DNA of 42,224 bases from Segatella cerevisiae (GTDB lineage Bacteria; Bacteroidota; Bacteroidia; Bacteroidales; Bacteroidaceae), in contig NZ_JAMXLY010000027.1 in assembly GCF_024054555.1 (NCBI RefSeq), forward strand, positions 1 to 42,224, read 5' to 3'. Position numbers and translations under genes: made by a program. The notes beneath the pieces are model-generated. The model was given only the letters and a program-made list of their open reading frames with translations, did not search any database and was not told where the DNA came from. Below, in pieces: positions 10,501 to 17,262 of this stretch; within the stretch, counting starts at the first letter, position 1; each line of letters begins with the position of its first letter.

Positions 10501-11101
10501 GACGGCATGGATCAGTATGGCTCTTTCTGAGGTTGGTCATACGGATGATGCTTACAAGATGCTTCTCAATACACATTTTCCTTCTTGGTTGTATCCTGTG
10601 GAACAGGGCGCCACCACTATATGGGAACGTCTCAACTCTTATACCAAGACGGATGGCTTTGGCGGGAACAACAGTATGAACTCCTTTAACCACTATGCTT
10701 TCGGATCTGTGACCAACTGGATCATACAGCGTTCTTTGGGGATTTCCCGCGATGAAAACGCACCCGGATTCAAGCATTTCATCCTTCGACCGGAAGTGGA
10801 TCCTACCGGTTCACTGAATGAGGCTCATGGTTATTACGATTCGATGTACGGTCGTATCGAGAGCAGTTGGAAGAAGACCGGTGACCGTATTGCCTATCAG
10901 TTTGTGATACCTGCCAATACTTCTGCTACCCTTTACCTGCCTTTGACTAAGATAAATGGGGTTACGGTCAATGGTATGAAACTCAAAAAGGCTGAGGGCG
11001 TAACACTAAAATCTGCCCGGAAAGACAAGTTGGCTATGGAACTTGTTTCTGGAATGTATAAAATTGAATTAAAAACGTCTTTTCTCGAAAAAAATTATTA
11101 A
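7532..11101 (+). CDS. GH78 alpha-L-rhamnosidase
   Basis: A 1189-residue secreted inverting alpha-L-rhamnosidase that removes terminal alpha-L-rhamnose. It has an N-terminal signal segment (about 1-30) and a beta-sandwich typical of GH78 N-termini (LKALRVEYTDMPLGID). An extra beta-rich insert lies at about 166-338, followed by the rhamnosidase domains and an (alpha/alpha)6 barrel. The sugar-site signature TDCPQRNERMGW is present: Asp725, general-acid Glu731, Trp735 and Asp738. The general-base region is TTIWERLNS with Glu1032, and NSFNHYAFGS supplies His1054. All known catalytic and rhamnose-contacting positions of the family look conserved. The only change is Asn730 where Asp is usual. Translation may start at 7532 (coupled to the GH3 stop) or at ATG 7538. 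It is the central enzyme of this operon. Confidence 0.93.
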   Translation: MKMVRLKSHILIKALCFGVIMLYCATMAMAHASFDLKALRVEYTDMPLGIDVAQPRFSWQMVSPERGAAQSAYRITVKDENGKEVWNSGKVNDPSALNILYQGQSLQPSTRYLWTVTVWNNKGEQNSDTSWFETGLMCNSDKSPAWSGAKWIGGDDSDGLTFYSQYLPVFRLRFGITLDKRTHSTAAGFIYGANDIRLMNRNKNILNVENSRNASYVKVALNTHGLAIGDSASVEVYRVGYTVKDRADVPFAVFKIPTDLVNKTNQYSKHLFEISSMHGTTCIDVDGKEVGEVNLNPMGKGGDYISFPVVGDIGYSVAERQKATFSDIAILNFRLPRHALSTVSGAVTVSGKTQIFTPQETGAPMLRTAFQLWNKPVESARIYATSRGIYELYLNGKRIGNDFLDPGLTQYNKTQFYQTFDVTSQIENGANALGAVMNEGWWSGAISFSGENWNFFGDKQSLLAKLVVTYQDHTQQVIVTDPSTWQFYNNGPVRIGSLFQGEVYDATREAAVKDWSTVGYNASEWSRAKEVPLEGTISHEQIKNFLNWPCPDDYSHFTLTAQLGKPVRLNRMLTAKIVKEVRPGVYVYDMGQNMAGVPHIDFAGLQPGTKVMMRYAEMTYPDLPEYKDHVGMVMLENMRGAMDQDIYVAKGGNETFEPRYTYHGYRYVEITGIPSALPTTCVKGLVLSTVDQLSSEYETDNKELNRFFLNTQWSSLANIFSIPTDCPQRNERMGWSGDLSVFSPTMSYMFNGAEFLRRHLIALRDVQESDGAFTPIAPIGGGFGGPLWQSVGITMPWQSYLQYDDINALKEHYPSMCRYINLVLNKYIDSEAHYYRGTGGMADLGDWLGFEVNKNDNSLIFDCYLTYELQIMSRIARVLGQPEDAERFEKERQIRINFINAHYIDPVTCKTVGTGFGEIKQSPLGPYGPKRKGVLIDTQTSYALPLAFGIVDEKYKQKFIENFLNTISRQSVGDDGKTYPQYSLMTGFIGTAWISMALSEVGHTDDAYKMLLNTHFPSWLYPVEQGATTIWERLNSYTKTDGFGGNNSMNSFNHYAFGSVTNWIIQRSLGISRDENAPGFKHFILRPEVDPTGSLNEAHGYYDSMYGRIESSWKKTGDRIAYQFVIPANTSATLYLPLTKINGVTVNGMKLKKAEGVTLKSARKDKLAMELVSGMYKIELKTSFLEKNY

Positions 11102-11134
11102 TATTGCCTATAGACAACCTTCAACACGAGTAAG

Positions 11135-12355
11135 ATGACATCCACCGCTGTTCCTTTTGGAAAACCCATATATGTTATGTTGAAACCTGCCGGATCATTG
11201 TGTAATCTGGCATGCAAGTACTGCTATTATCTGGAGAAAGGAAATTTGTACAAGAAGTACAAGGATCGTGTGATTTCTGATGAACTCCTCGAAAAGTTCG
11301 TACAGGAGTATATCGAATCACAAACGCTTCCCCAAGTTCTTTTCACCTGGCATGGCGGTGAGACGCTGATGCGCCCTATCTCTTTTTATCAGAGGGCGCT
11401 GGCTTTGGAGAGAAAATATGCCGGGGGAAGACAGATCGATAACTGTATCCAGACGAACGGCACGCTATTGACAGACGAATGGTGTGAGTTTTTCAAGGCG
11501 AATCACTTCCTTGTCGGCGTATCCATAGACGGGCCTCAGGAGTTTCATGATGAATACCGAAAGGCGAGAAGCGGGAGGCCTTCTTTCAGGAAAGTCATGG
11601 AGGGCATACGACTGCTTGACAAGCATGAGGTGGAATGGAATGCTCTGGCTGTCATCAACGATTTCAATGCTGATTATCCTTTGGAGTTTTATCATTTCTT
11701 CAAGTCTATCCATTGCCAATATATCCAGTTTACGCCTATCGTGGAACGTCTAGTACACAGGCCGGACGGGTTGACACTGGCTCCAGGTATGCAAGGACAG
11801 GGACAGTTGGCGGATTTCTCGATCACTGCAGACCAATGGGGGAATTTCCTTTGCACTCTTTTCGACGAATGGGTCAAGGAGGATGTGGGAAAGTATTACA
11901 TCCAACTCTTTGACGCAACGTTGGCCAATTGGGTAGGAGCGGCTCCTGGGATCTGCGATATGGCTCGGGAATGCGGACAGGCTGCGGTGATGGAATTCAA
12001 TGGGGATGTGTATTCCTGTGACCATTTTGTTTATCCTGAATATAAATTGGGTAACTTGCGGGACAAGACTTTGACGGAAATGATGTACTCAAAGCGACAG
12101 CGCGATTTCGGGAAAATGAAATACGAGAGTTTGCCACGGCAATGCCGGGAATGTGAATTCTTGTTTGCCTGCCATGGCGAATGTCCTAAAAACAGATTTA
12201 TAAAGGACAAGTATGGCGAATTTGGACTGAACTATCTTTGTAAAGGCTATTACCGTTTTTTCCAGCATGTCGCGCCCTATATGGATTTTATGAAGAAAGA
12301 ACTGGAAGCCCACAGACCTCCAGCTAATATAATGAGTCAATTTAATAAACGATAA
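11135..12355 (+). CDS. Anaerobic sulfatase-maturase-type radical SAM protein
   Basis: A 406-residue cytoplasmic radical SAM enzyme. The 4Fe-4S binding motif CNLACKYC (Cys23, Cys27, Cys30) sits at the N-terminus. The C-terminal SPASM-type region carries CDMARECG, YSCDHF and CRECEFLFACHGECP, which would bind auxiliary clusters. This arrangement and length match anaerobic sulfatase-maturating enzymes, which oxidise an active-site Cys or Ser of sulfatases to formylglycine before export. It lies 33 bp after the rhamnosidase and 10 bp before the esterase, in the same operon. No formylglycine-type sulfatase (C/S-x-P-x-R motif) was seen in the window, so its client is either elsewhere in the genome or not a classical sulfatase. 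Confidence 0.87.
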   Translation: MTSTAVPFGKPIYVMLKPAGSLCNLACKYCYYLEKGNLYKKYKDRVISDELLEKFVQEYIESQTLPQVLFTWHGGETLMRPISFYQRALALERKYAGGRQIDNCIQTNGTLLTDEWCEFFKANHFLVGVSIDGPQEFHDEYRKARSGRPSFRKVMEGIRLLDKHEVEWNALAVINDFNADYPLEFYHFFKSIHCQYIQFTPIVERLVHRPDGLTLAPGMQGQGQLADFSITADQWGNFLCTLFDEWVKEDVGKYYIQLFDATLANWVGAAPGICDMARECGQAAVMEFNGDVYSCDHFVYPEYKLGNLRDKTLTEMMYSKRQRDFGKMKYESLPRQCRECEFLFACHGECPKNRFIKDKYGEFGLNYLCKGYYRFFQHVAPYMDFMKKELEAHRPPANIMSQFNKR

Positions 12356-12365
12356 AAACAAAATC

Positions 12366-13979
12366 ATGAAAATGCGATTTTTAATAACTTGCTTTACGGC
12401 TATTCTCTTCTCTGGAGAGATCTTAGCCCAGAATGCACCTCAGGTAACGACTCAGAACGGAGTTCTGGAAGGCGTTGACTCATCAGGTGTCAAAATTTTC
12501 AAAGGAGTTCCTTTTGCTGCCCCCCCTGTAGGAGCATTGAGATGGAAAGCACCACAACCGGTGAAAAACTGGCAAGGCGTGCGCAAGGCTACTGAATACG
12601 GACCTAATCCGATGCAGGAAAATGTCTTTGGAGATATGGATTTCGGAACACCTAAGATGAGTGAGGACTGCCTCTATCTGAATATCTGGACACCTGCCAA
12701 GACAATGAAAGAAAAACTGCCGGTAGTGATCTACTTCAACGGTGGCGGATTGATGGCCGGTAGCGGCAGTGAGCCTCGTTATGCCGGTCTTACGATGGCT
12801 AGGAGAGGCATCGTAGCTGTCACAGCTAATTATAGGGAAGGTATTTTCGGCTTCTTCGCCCATCCTCAACTCTCTAAAGAGACGGCTTATAAAGGATCAG
12901 GCAATTATGGTTTCCTGGATCAGGTGGCTGCTCTCAGATGGTTGAAAGAGAATATCGCTGCTTTCGGTGGTGATTCTGACCATATTACTGTTGCCGGCGA
13001 ATCTGCCGGTTCTATGTCCGTGAGTATCCTCATGGCTTCTCCTTTGGCTAAGGGTCTGTTCCAACAGGCAATAGGTTCAAGTGGCTCTGTCATGGGATTC
13101 AAGAAACTCCCAACTTTGAAAGAGGCCGAACAAATGGGTGTGGAACAGGCTAAGAAGATGGGCTTTAAGAATATCAGTGATCTGCGTGCCTTGCCTGCTG
13201 AAAAACTCATGAAACTTGCTTCTGTTCACAGTGTGCCGGTCTATAATCTCGACGGTTATTTCATGTCTGAACAACCGGTTGACGTGTATGCTAAAGGCGC
13301 TCAGGCTCAAGTACCTCTGCTGGTCGGAGGCAACTCCCTGGAAATGCCTATAGCTTTCATCTTGGGCAAAAACCCTGCAACATTGGAAATGATAAAAGCT
13401 TTTGCCCGTCCTGTCTTTGGCAATCGGACTGATGAGGTTTTGAATCTTTATGGCCTCAAGAGTGATGCCGATGTACTGAAAGCACCGGGTGATCTCTTCA
13501 GCAATGATAATTTTATTGCCTATAGCACTTGGAAATGGAGTAATCTGCATCAGAAAACGACTTCACAACCAGTGTACCGTTATCTCTATTGCCATCCGCG
13601 GCCTGATATGGTCGTCAAGGATAAGGTGGCAGGACTTGCCGGTGGCGTGCAGGATGCAAAGGGACAGGCTCCACAACCTAAACTGAATGGCGCCGTACAT
13701 TCTGCCGACATTGAATATGCTATGGGTAATCTACCGACAAATAGGGTCTATGACTGGCAACCGGAGGATTATGTCGTGTCTGATATCTTCAACAGTTATT
13801 ATGTGAATTTTATCAAGACCGGAAATCCTAATGGACTCGGCCTGCCGGAATGGGTGCCTATCAACGGAAAGGCTGTCCCTGAGGTCTTGCAGATCGATGT
13901 GAATACTGTCGAAAAGACTGATCCGGAGATGGAAAACCGCTACCATGTCATTGACAGTATTATCTACGGCAATAAGTAA
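12366..13979 (+). CDS. Secreted type-B carboxylesterase
   Basis: A 537-residue alpha/beta hydrolase of the carboxylesterase type B family, with a signal peptide (about 1-21, cut near LAQ). The nucleophile is Ser213 in GESAG. The likely triad partners are Glu326 (NSLEM) and His445 (VHSADIE). SEDCLYLNIW (99-108) is the second family signature. The oxyanion loop reads FNGGG (124-128), with Asn where His is common. The family hydrolyses carboxylic esters, and in this operon a role in removing acetyl or aromatic acyl groups from a rhamnosylated glycoside is plausible. That is inference. It is the last gene before a strong terminator. Confidence 0.88.
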   Translation: MKMRFLITCFTAILFSGEILAQNAPQVTTQNGVLEGVDSSGVKIFKGVPFAAPPVGALRWKAPQPVKNWQGVRKATEYGPNPMQENVFGDMDFGTPKMSEDCLYLNIWTPAKTMKEKLPVVIYFNGGGLMAGSGSEPRYAGLTMARRGIVAVTANYREGIFGFFAHPQLSKETAYKGSGNYGFLDQVAALRWLKENIAAFGGDSDHITVAGESAGSMSVSILMASPLAKGLFQQAIGSSGSVMGFKKLPTLKEAEQMGVEQAKKMGFKNISDLRALPAEKLMKLASVHSVPVYNLDGYFMSEQPVDVYAKGAQAQVPLLVGGNSLEMPIAFILGKNPATLEMIKAFARPVFGNRTDEVLNLYGLKSDADVLKAPGDLFSNDNFIAYSTWKWSNLHQKTTSQPVYRYLYCHPRPDMVVKDKVAGLAGGVQDAKGQAPQPKLNGAVHSADIEYAMGNLPTNRVYDWQPEDYVVSDIFNSYYVNFIKTGNPNGLGLPEWVPINGKAVPEVLQIDVNTVEKTDPEMENRYHVIDSIIYGNK

Positions 13980-14007
13980 ACGTTAAACCGAAATTATCAG
14001 AAACTTT

Positions 14008-14056
14008 TCTGGCCGGGTGTATCGGGTCTTACCTGATGGCACCCGGCCATTTTTCG
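14008..14056 (+). terminator. Strong terminator closing the rhamnosidase operon
   Basis: Arms GGCCGGGTG (14011-14019) and CACCCGGCC (14040-14048), with the nested pair ATCGGGT/ACCTGAT inside, followed by ATTTTTC. It begins 31 bp after the esterase stop codon and gives a clear end to the operon. Confidence 0.88.
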
Positions 14057-14130
14057 TCTGTTGTACTCAGGTCGTTCCGGTATATCGGATTCACAAGCGA
14101 AAACTTCATGTTCTTTTGAACCATCGGGTA

Positions 14131-14155
14131 GAGCAGGCAGGTCTCTTGACTTAGA
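14131..14155 (-). other. Fragment resembling the 3' end of a cobalamin riboswitch
   Basis: On the minus strand this reads AAGTCAAGAGACCTGCCTGC (complement of 14133-14152). It resembles the conserved 3' tail of adenosylcobalamin riboswitches (GTCAGGAGACCTGCC in Bacteroidota examples). The rest of the aptamer is absent from the sequence beyond it. A 22-codon minus-strand ORF starting at ATG 14108-14110 follows, and it runs into the terminator. It is best read as a scrap left by a deletion, or as chance similarity. Confidence 0.3.
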
Positions 14156-14187
14156 GGACATGGATGCTTAACATTTTTTATAACAAG

Positions 14188-14223
14188 TTTGAGATAGTGT
14201 TAATTGTAAAATGACTATTTTTG
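14188..14223 (+). promoter_or_regulatory. Possible promoter of the DUF6377-type regulator
   Basis: TATTTTTG at 14216-14223 matches the Bacteroidota -7 box, with a TTTG at 14188-14191, about 24 bp upstream, so the spacing is slightly long. It ends only 4 bp before the ATG at 14228. If it is used, the transcript would be nearly leaderless, or the true start codon lies further in. Confidence 0.35.
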
Positions 14224-14227
14224 CCAA

Positions 14228-15937
14228 ATGTTATACCTATTTGACAAGAAATTTCCTGCAAAATTAATCCTTTCAAAAGTATCATTCTGTCTGCAAGGAC
14301 TGGTACCTTTGAGTCTCTTGTTTTTCCTTGTGTCTTGTCATCAGTCCCCCCAGCAAAAAATGTTGGAGAAAGACTTTGAGGAGCTGGACAATGTCGTAGC
14401 GAATCGCAATCAGTATATCAGTAATAAGGAACGGAATGTAGCTACTCTCAAGAGGGAAATGCTGTCTTATACGACGGTCTCTGACAAATATGTCTATTCC
14501 AAGAGACTCTACGATGAATATATGAAATTCAATCCTGATTCAGCTGCATACTATTCCCGGATGTCACAGAAATATGCTTTGGAAGGTGGCATGCATCAGG
14601 AATATCTGCAGGCTAAGATTGATGCTTTGCTGCTGACAATCCTCAGTGGTGACTATTATAAGGCAAAAATCAAAATCGACGAGATGGGTCCTATTGACCA
14701 ACTCCCACTGCTTGTCCGGCCGAAAATGGCTATTGTGTACTTGGAATTCTATATGAGACTCCGTCAAATTTCCGCCAATGAAATAGACAGCAGGTTCGGG
14801 ATGACTAAAAACGAATGTTGGAAGTCTTTCGGTAAATATCTGGATCCTCATGACTGGATGTATGATTATTATGAAAATTGCATTTTGCAATGTAATAACC
14901 GTCGTCGTCTTCTAGTAGATTTTTCCAAGACGCAGGAGCCTTCTGTACAGGCTGCGATGCTGGCTTTCTCTATAGCCACTACTTATCAGATGGAGCACAA
15001 TGATGCGATGTATTGCCACTGGCTGATCCGTTCTTCCATCAATGATGTGGCGTCTGCTAACAGGGAGGTCCAGTCTTTGGTCACGCTGATCATGAGTCCG
15101 TTTGTCGATAAGAACAGTTCCAGAGCATTCAATTACCTAATGGCTTGTACGGACAATGCACATTATTATAAGGATTACGGCAGAAGTCTGGCAGTTCTGA
15201 ATGCCCATCAGGCAATCACTAAAAGTGTGTTTACAAGTTTGAATGACAGAAATAAACTCTTGATCGGGATTATCGTGTTGCTCTCTCTGTCTGCTGTGAT
15301 CATTACGGTCCAGTTGTATGTCATCATTTCCAGAAGGCGGAATCTGGTGCGGGCATTCCATAAGATGGAAGGGATGAACCACCAGTTGCAAACAGTCATC
15401 AACCGGAAAAATGTGGTTGAGCGGCAACTGAAACAGAACAATATCCGTTTGAAGGATGAAATAGATTACCGTAACAGTAATTTCCTCAATGTCTACAAAC
15501 TTGTATCTGAGTATATTTCCGATGTCAAGAATTTCAGAAAGTCGATCTTTAATCTCGTGACGGCAGGGAAAATAGATAAGGTGAGAAAAGAACTGGCTTC
15601 AGACAATGCCGAAGATAAATATCTCCGTCAATTCTACATCCAGTTTGATAAGGCTTTCCTTTCTTCTCACCCTGATTTTCTGGAACGTTTCAACGCACTT
15701 TTAAAACCCGATTGCCAAGTTAAACTTACGGAGGAGGGAGGGTTGACACCGGAACTGCGGATCTATGCTCTCGTCAGCATCGGGATCACTGACAGTATCA
15801 GCATCGCCCAGTTTCTGCATTATTCCCCTCAAACTATTTATAATTACAGATTGAAGATGAGGCTTCGGGCTGTCGTCGAGAAAAAGGAATTCGCGGAATA
15901 TGTCACCCATTTATATGAAAAGAAACCTCAGCCCTAG
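14228..15937 (+). CDS. DUF6377-type membrane regulator with TPR-like sensor region
   Basis: A 569-residue protein. A hydrophobic N-terminus ends in a lipobox (FFLVSC, Cys37). A helical, TPR-like region spans about 40-335, followed by one strong transmembrane helix (about 342-364, LIGIIVLLSLSAVIITVQLYVI). Next come a coiled-coil linker (370-410) and a cytoplasmic C-terminal domain. That domain ends in a helix-turn-helix-like segment (SISIAQFLHYSPQTIYNYRLKMR) rich in basic residues. The architecture matches the DUF6377 group of Bacteroidota, thought to be membrane-spanning transcription regulators. Its position just after the rhamnosidase operon makes it the likely local regulator, with the periplasmic helical domain sensing a ligand or partner. 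It has no kinase or receiver domain, so it is not a hybrid two-component system. The start is uncertain because the predicted promoter lies almost on the ATG. Confidence 0.7.
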   Translation: MLYLFDKKFPAKLILSKVSFCLQGLVPLSLLFFLVSCHQSPQQKMLEKDFEELDNVVANRNQYISNKERNVATLKREMLSYTTVSDKYVYSKRLYDEYMKFNPDSAAYYSRMSQKYALEGGMHQEYLQAKIDALLLTILSGDYYKAKIKIDEMGPIDQLPLLVRPKMAIVYLEFYMRLRQISANEIDSRFGMTKNECWKSFGKYLDPHDWMYDYYENCILQCNNRRRLLVDFSKTQEPSVQAAMLAFSIATTYQMEHNDAMYCHWLIRSSINDVASANREVQSLVTLIMSPFVDKNSSRAFNYLMACTDNAHYYKDYGRSLAVLNAHQAITKSVFTSLNDRNKLLIGIIVLLSLSAVIITVQLYVIISRRRNLVRAFHKMEGMNHQLQTVINRKNVVERQLKQNNIRLKDEIDYRNSNFLNVYKLVSEYISDVKNFRKSIFNLVTAGKIDKVRKELASDNAEDKYLRQFYIQFDKAFLSSHPDFLERFNALLKPDCQVKLTEEGGLTPELRIYALVSIGITDSISIAQFLHYSPQTIYNYRLKMRLRAVVEKKEFAEYVTHLYEKKPQP

Positions 15938-16057
15938 ATCTTTCATAAGTTGATATGAGTTGATCGTATGAGAGTCCTTGGAGAAGGAACTCCCTATTCA
16001 GATCGAACTAGGGTTGAGCGTTCTATTTTTGACTAGTTAGTGTTCAGTTTGAAATAT

Positions 16058-17053
16058 TCATTGCCCTCCGAGTCGGTCAAAATAGGTGATGATCTCATCC
16101 CAAGTCTTGAATTCGTCACTGCCATATTGCAGATTAGTGCCGAGAAAATTTTCGTCCGGTTTCGGATCAATGCAGTAATCTCCATATAATAAGGTCTTGC
16201 GGTTGGTGAACACGAGATGATCGTAGGCTGGTGCGTTCAGGTATTCTTCCACCCAAGCACGGACTTTCTCCGTTTCTTTTGAGTCGTAGTTAGGAGCGGG
16301 TGCCACGATATATACCTGATAGTGTTCCAGCAAGGTTTCGAAAGCCTTATGCATGCTTGAAGTAGGATGCCCGTATTTGTCATGTAGGGCATCATAGTGG
16401 ATATAGACAATAGGTCTTTCCCGTCCCTCTTGCTTGTCATCGATCCAGCGGATAACCGGAATCAGATAATGCCATGCAATCTTATCGATCAGTCTGTGTT
16501 CGCCATGGAAGCGAATGGCATTCTTATAATGTTCCCGAAACAGATCGAAGGTATGGACGATGGGATCCTTGTCTCCGAAAAGCCCGTATACTCTGTCTTG
16601 TTCCTCGGGTGTGACAGCTTCAAAGCAATGGCTTGAGAACTCTGCATATTCCTTGATGAGTGATTTGGTTACCATGAATTCCTGAACACCGTCCTTACGC
16701 GGATTCATGAAAGTCTGTTTTCCGGTCAGGCTGGACATGGTGTCACCCATCTTGAGAGCTGGGTTGACCAAAATCCGGTCAAAGCCATACAGGCGTTCTC
16801 CATACATTCCTCCCATTGAAGACCCGATGATCAGATCAGGTTTTTCCTGAGCCGCGAGTTGCTTGAGGAAGGTAAAACCTTCTTCCGGATGCAGCGGAAT
16901 ATCCTCACAGACAAATTTGGCATTCGGCATCAGATGCTGAAGCAGTTTTACAGTACCGGTCTGCCCGGATGACATGAAACCATGGAGGTACATGATTTTC
17001 TTACCGGACATCAAATCCGGGAATTGCAGGACAAATGTATTTCCTTTTTCCAT
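16058..17053 (-). CDS. YqiA/YcfP-like alpha/beta hydrolase with degenerate HAD-like tail
   Basis: A 331-residue protein from the ATG at 17053. I chose this start over a TTG 50 codons upstream because similarity begins there and the added residues are not protein-like. Residues 15-205 form a small alpha/beta hydrolase with HGF (24-26), nucleophile Ser79 in GSSMG, Asp in LFGDKD (158-163) and a likely His in FHGEH (182-186). This resembles the YqiA/YcfP esterase family. The C-terminal part (about 212-331) resembles 5'(3')-deoxyribonucleotidases: FTNRKTLLYGDYCID and FLGTNLQYGSDEFKTWDEI. Its DxD start motif reads HYD (219-221), so the catalytic nucleophile is missing. The tail is probably non-catalytic. 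It is cytoplasmic, follows the YejM-like gene on the same strand, and its physiological substrate is unknown. Confidence 0.68.
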   Translation of the reverse strand: MEKGNTFVLQFPDLMSGKKIMYLHGFMSSGQTGTVKLLQHLMPNAKFVCEDIPLHPEEGFTFLKQLAAQEKPDLIIGSSMGGMYGERLYGFDRILVNPALKMGDTMSSLTGKQTFMNPRKDGVQEFMVTKSLIKEYAEFSSHCFEAVTPEEQDRVYGLFGDKDPIVHTFDLFREHYKNAIRFHGEHRLIDKIAWHYLIPVIRWIDDKQEGRERPIVYIHYDALHDKYGHPTSSMHKAFETLLEHYQVYIVAPAPNYDSKETEKVRAWVEEYLNAPAYDHLVFTNRKTLLYGDYCIDPKPDENFLGTNLQYGSDEFKTWDEIITYFDRLGGQ

Positions 17054-17180
17054 AATCTCTGAAATGAATTCACTTACAAAGGTAATAAAAGATTGGAGAT
17101 TGAAGTAAACCGGACATGGAAAAGTGTATCCGTTGGGAATACCCGGCAATGGACAGGTTGGCTCCGGATTTTTAAGGTAT

Positions 17181-17234
17181 AACAGAAGGACCTCTTCCTG
17201 CAAATGTCAATGGTGGGGAAGAGGCCCTTCTGTT
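17181..17234. terminator. Long hairpin between the YejM-like and hydrolase genes
   Basis: An 18-bp stem with one mismatch (arms 17181-17198, starting AACAGAAGG, and 17217-17234, ending CCTTCTGTT) around an 18-nt loop. It lies just downstream of the YejM-like stop (minus strand) and ahead of the next gene. There is no T-run on either side, so it could be an attenuator or mRNA-stabilising hairpin rather than a simple terminator. Confidence 0.5.
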
Positions 17235-17262
17235 GATAGGGTATGACGCTAGATATCGGAGG

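Noticed and set aside
17054..17203. N-terminal extension of 50 residues on the alpha/beta hydrolase
   Set aside because: The extension begins at a TTG, overlaps the long hairpin and has a Pro/Cys-rich sequence unlike the family. The ATG at 17053 is a better start.
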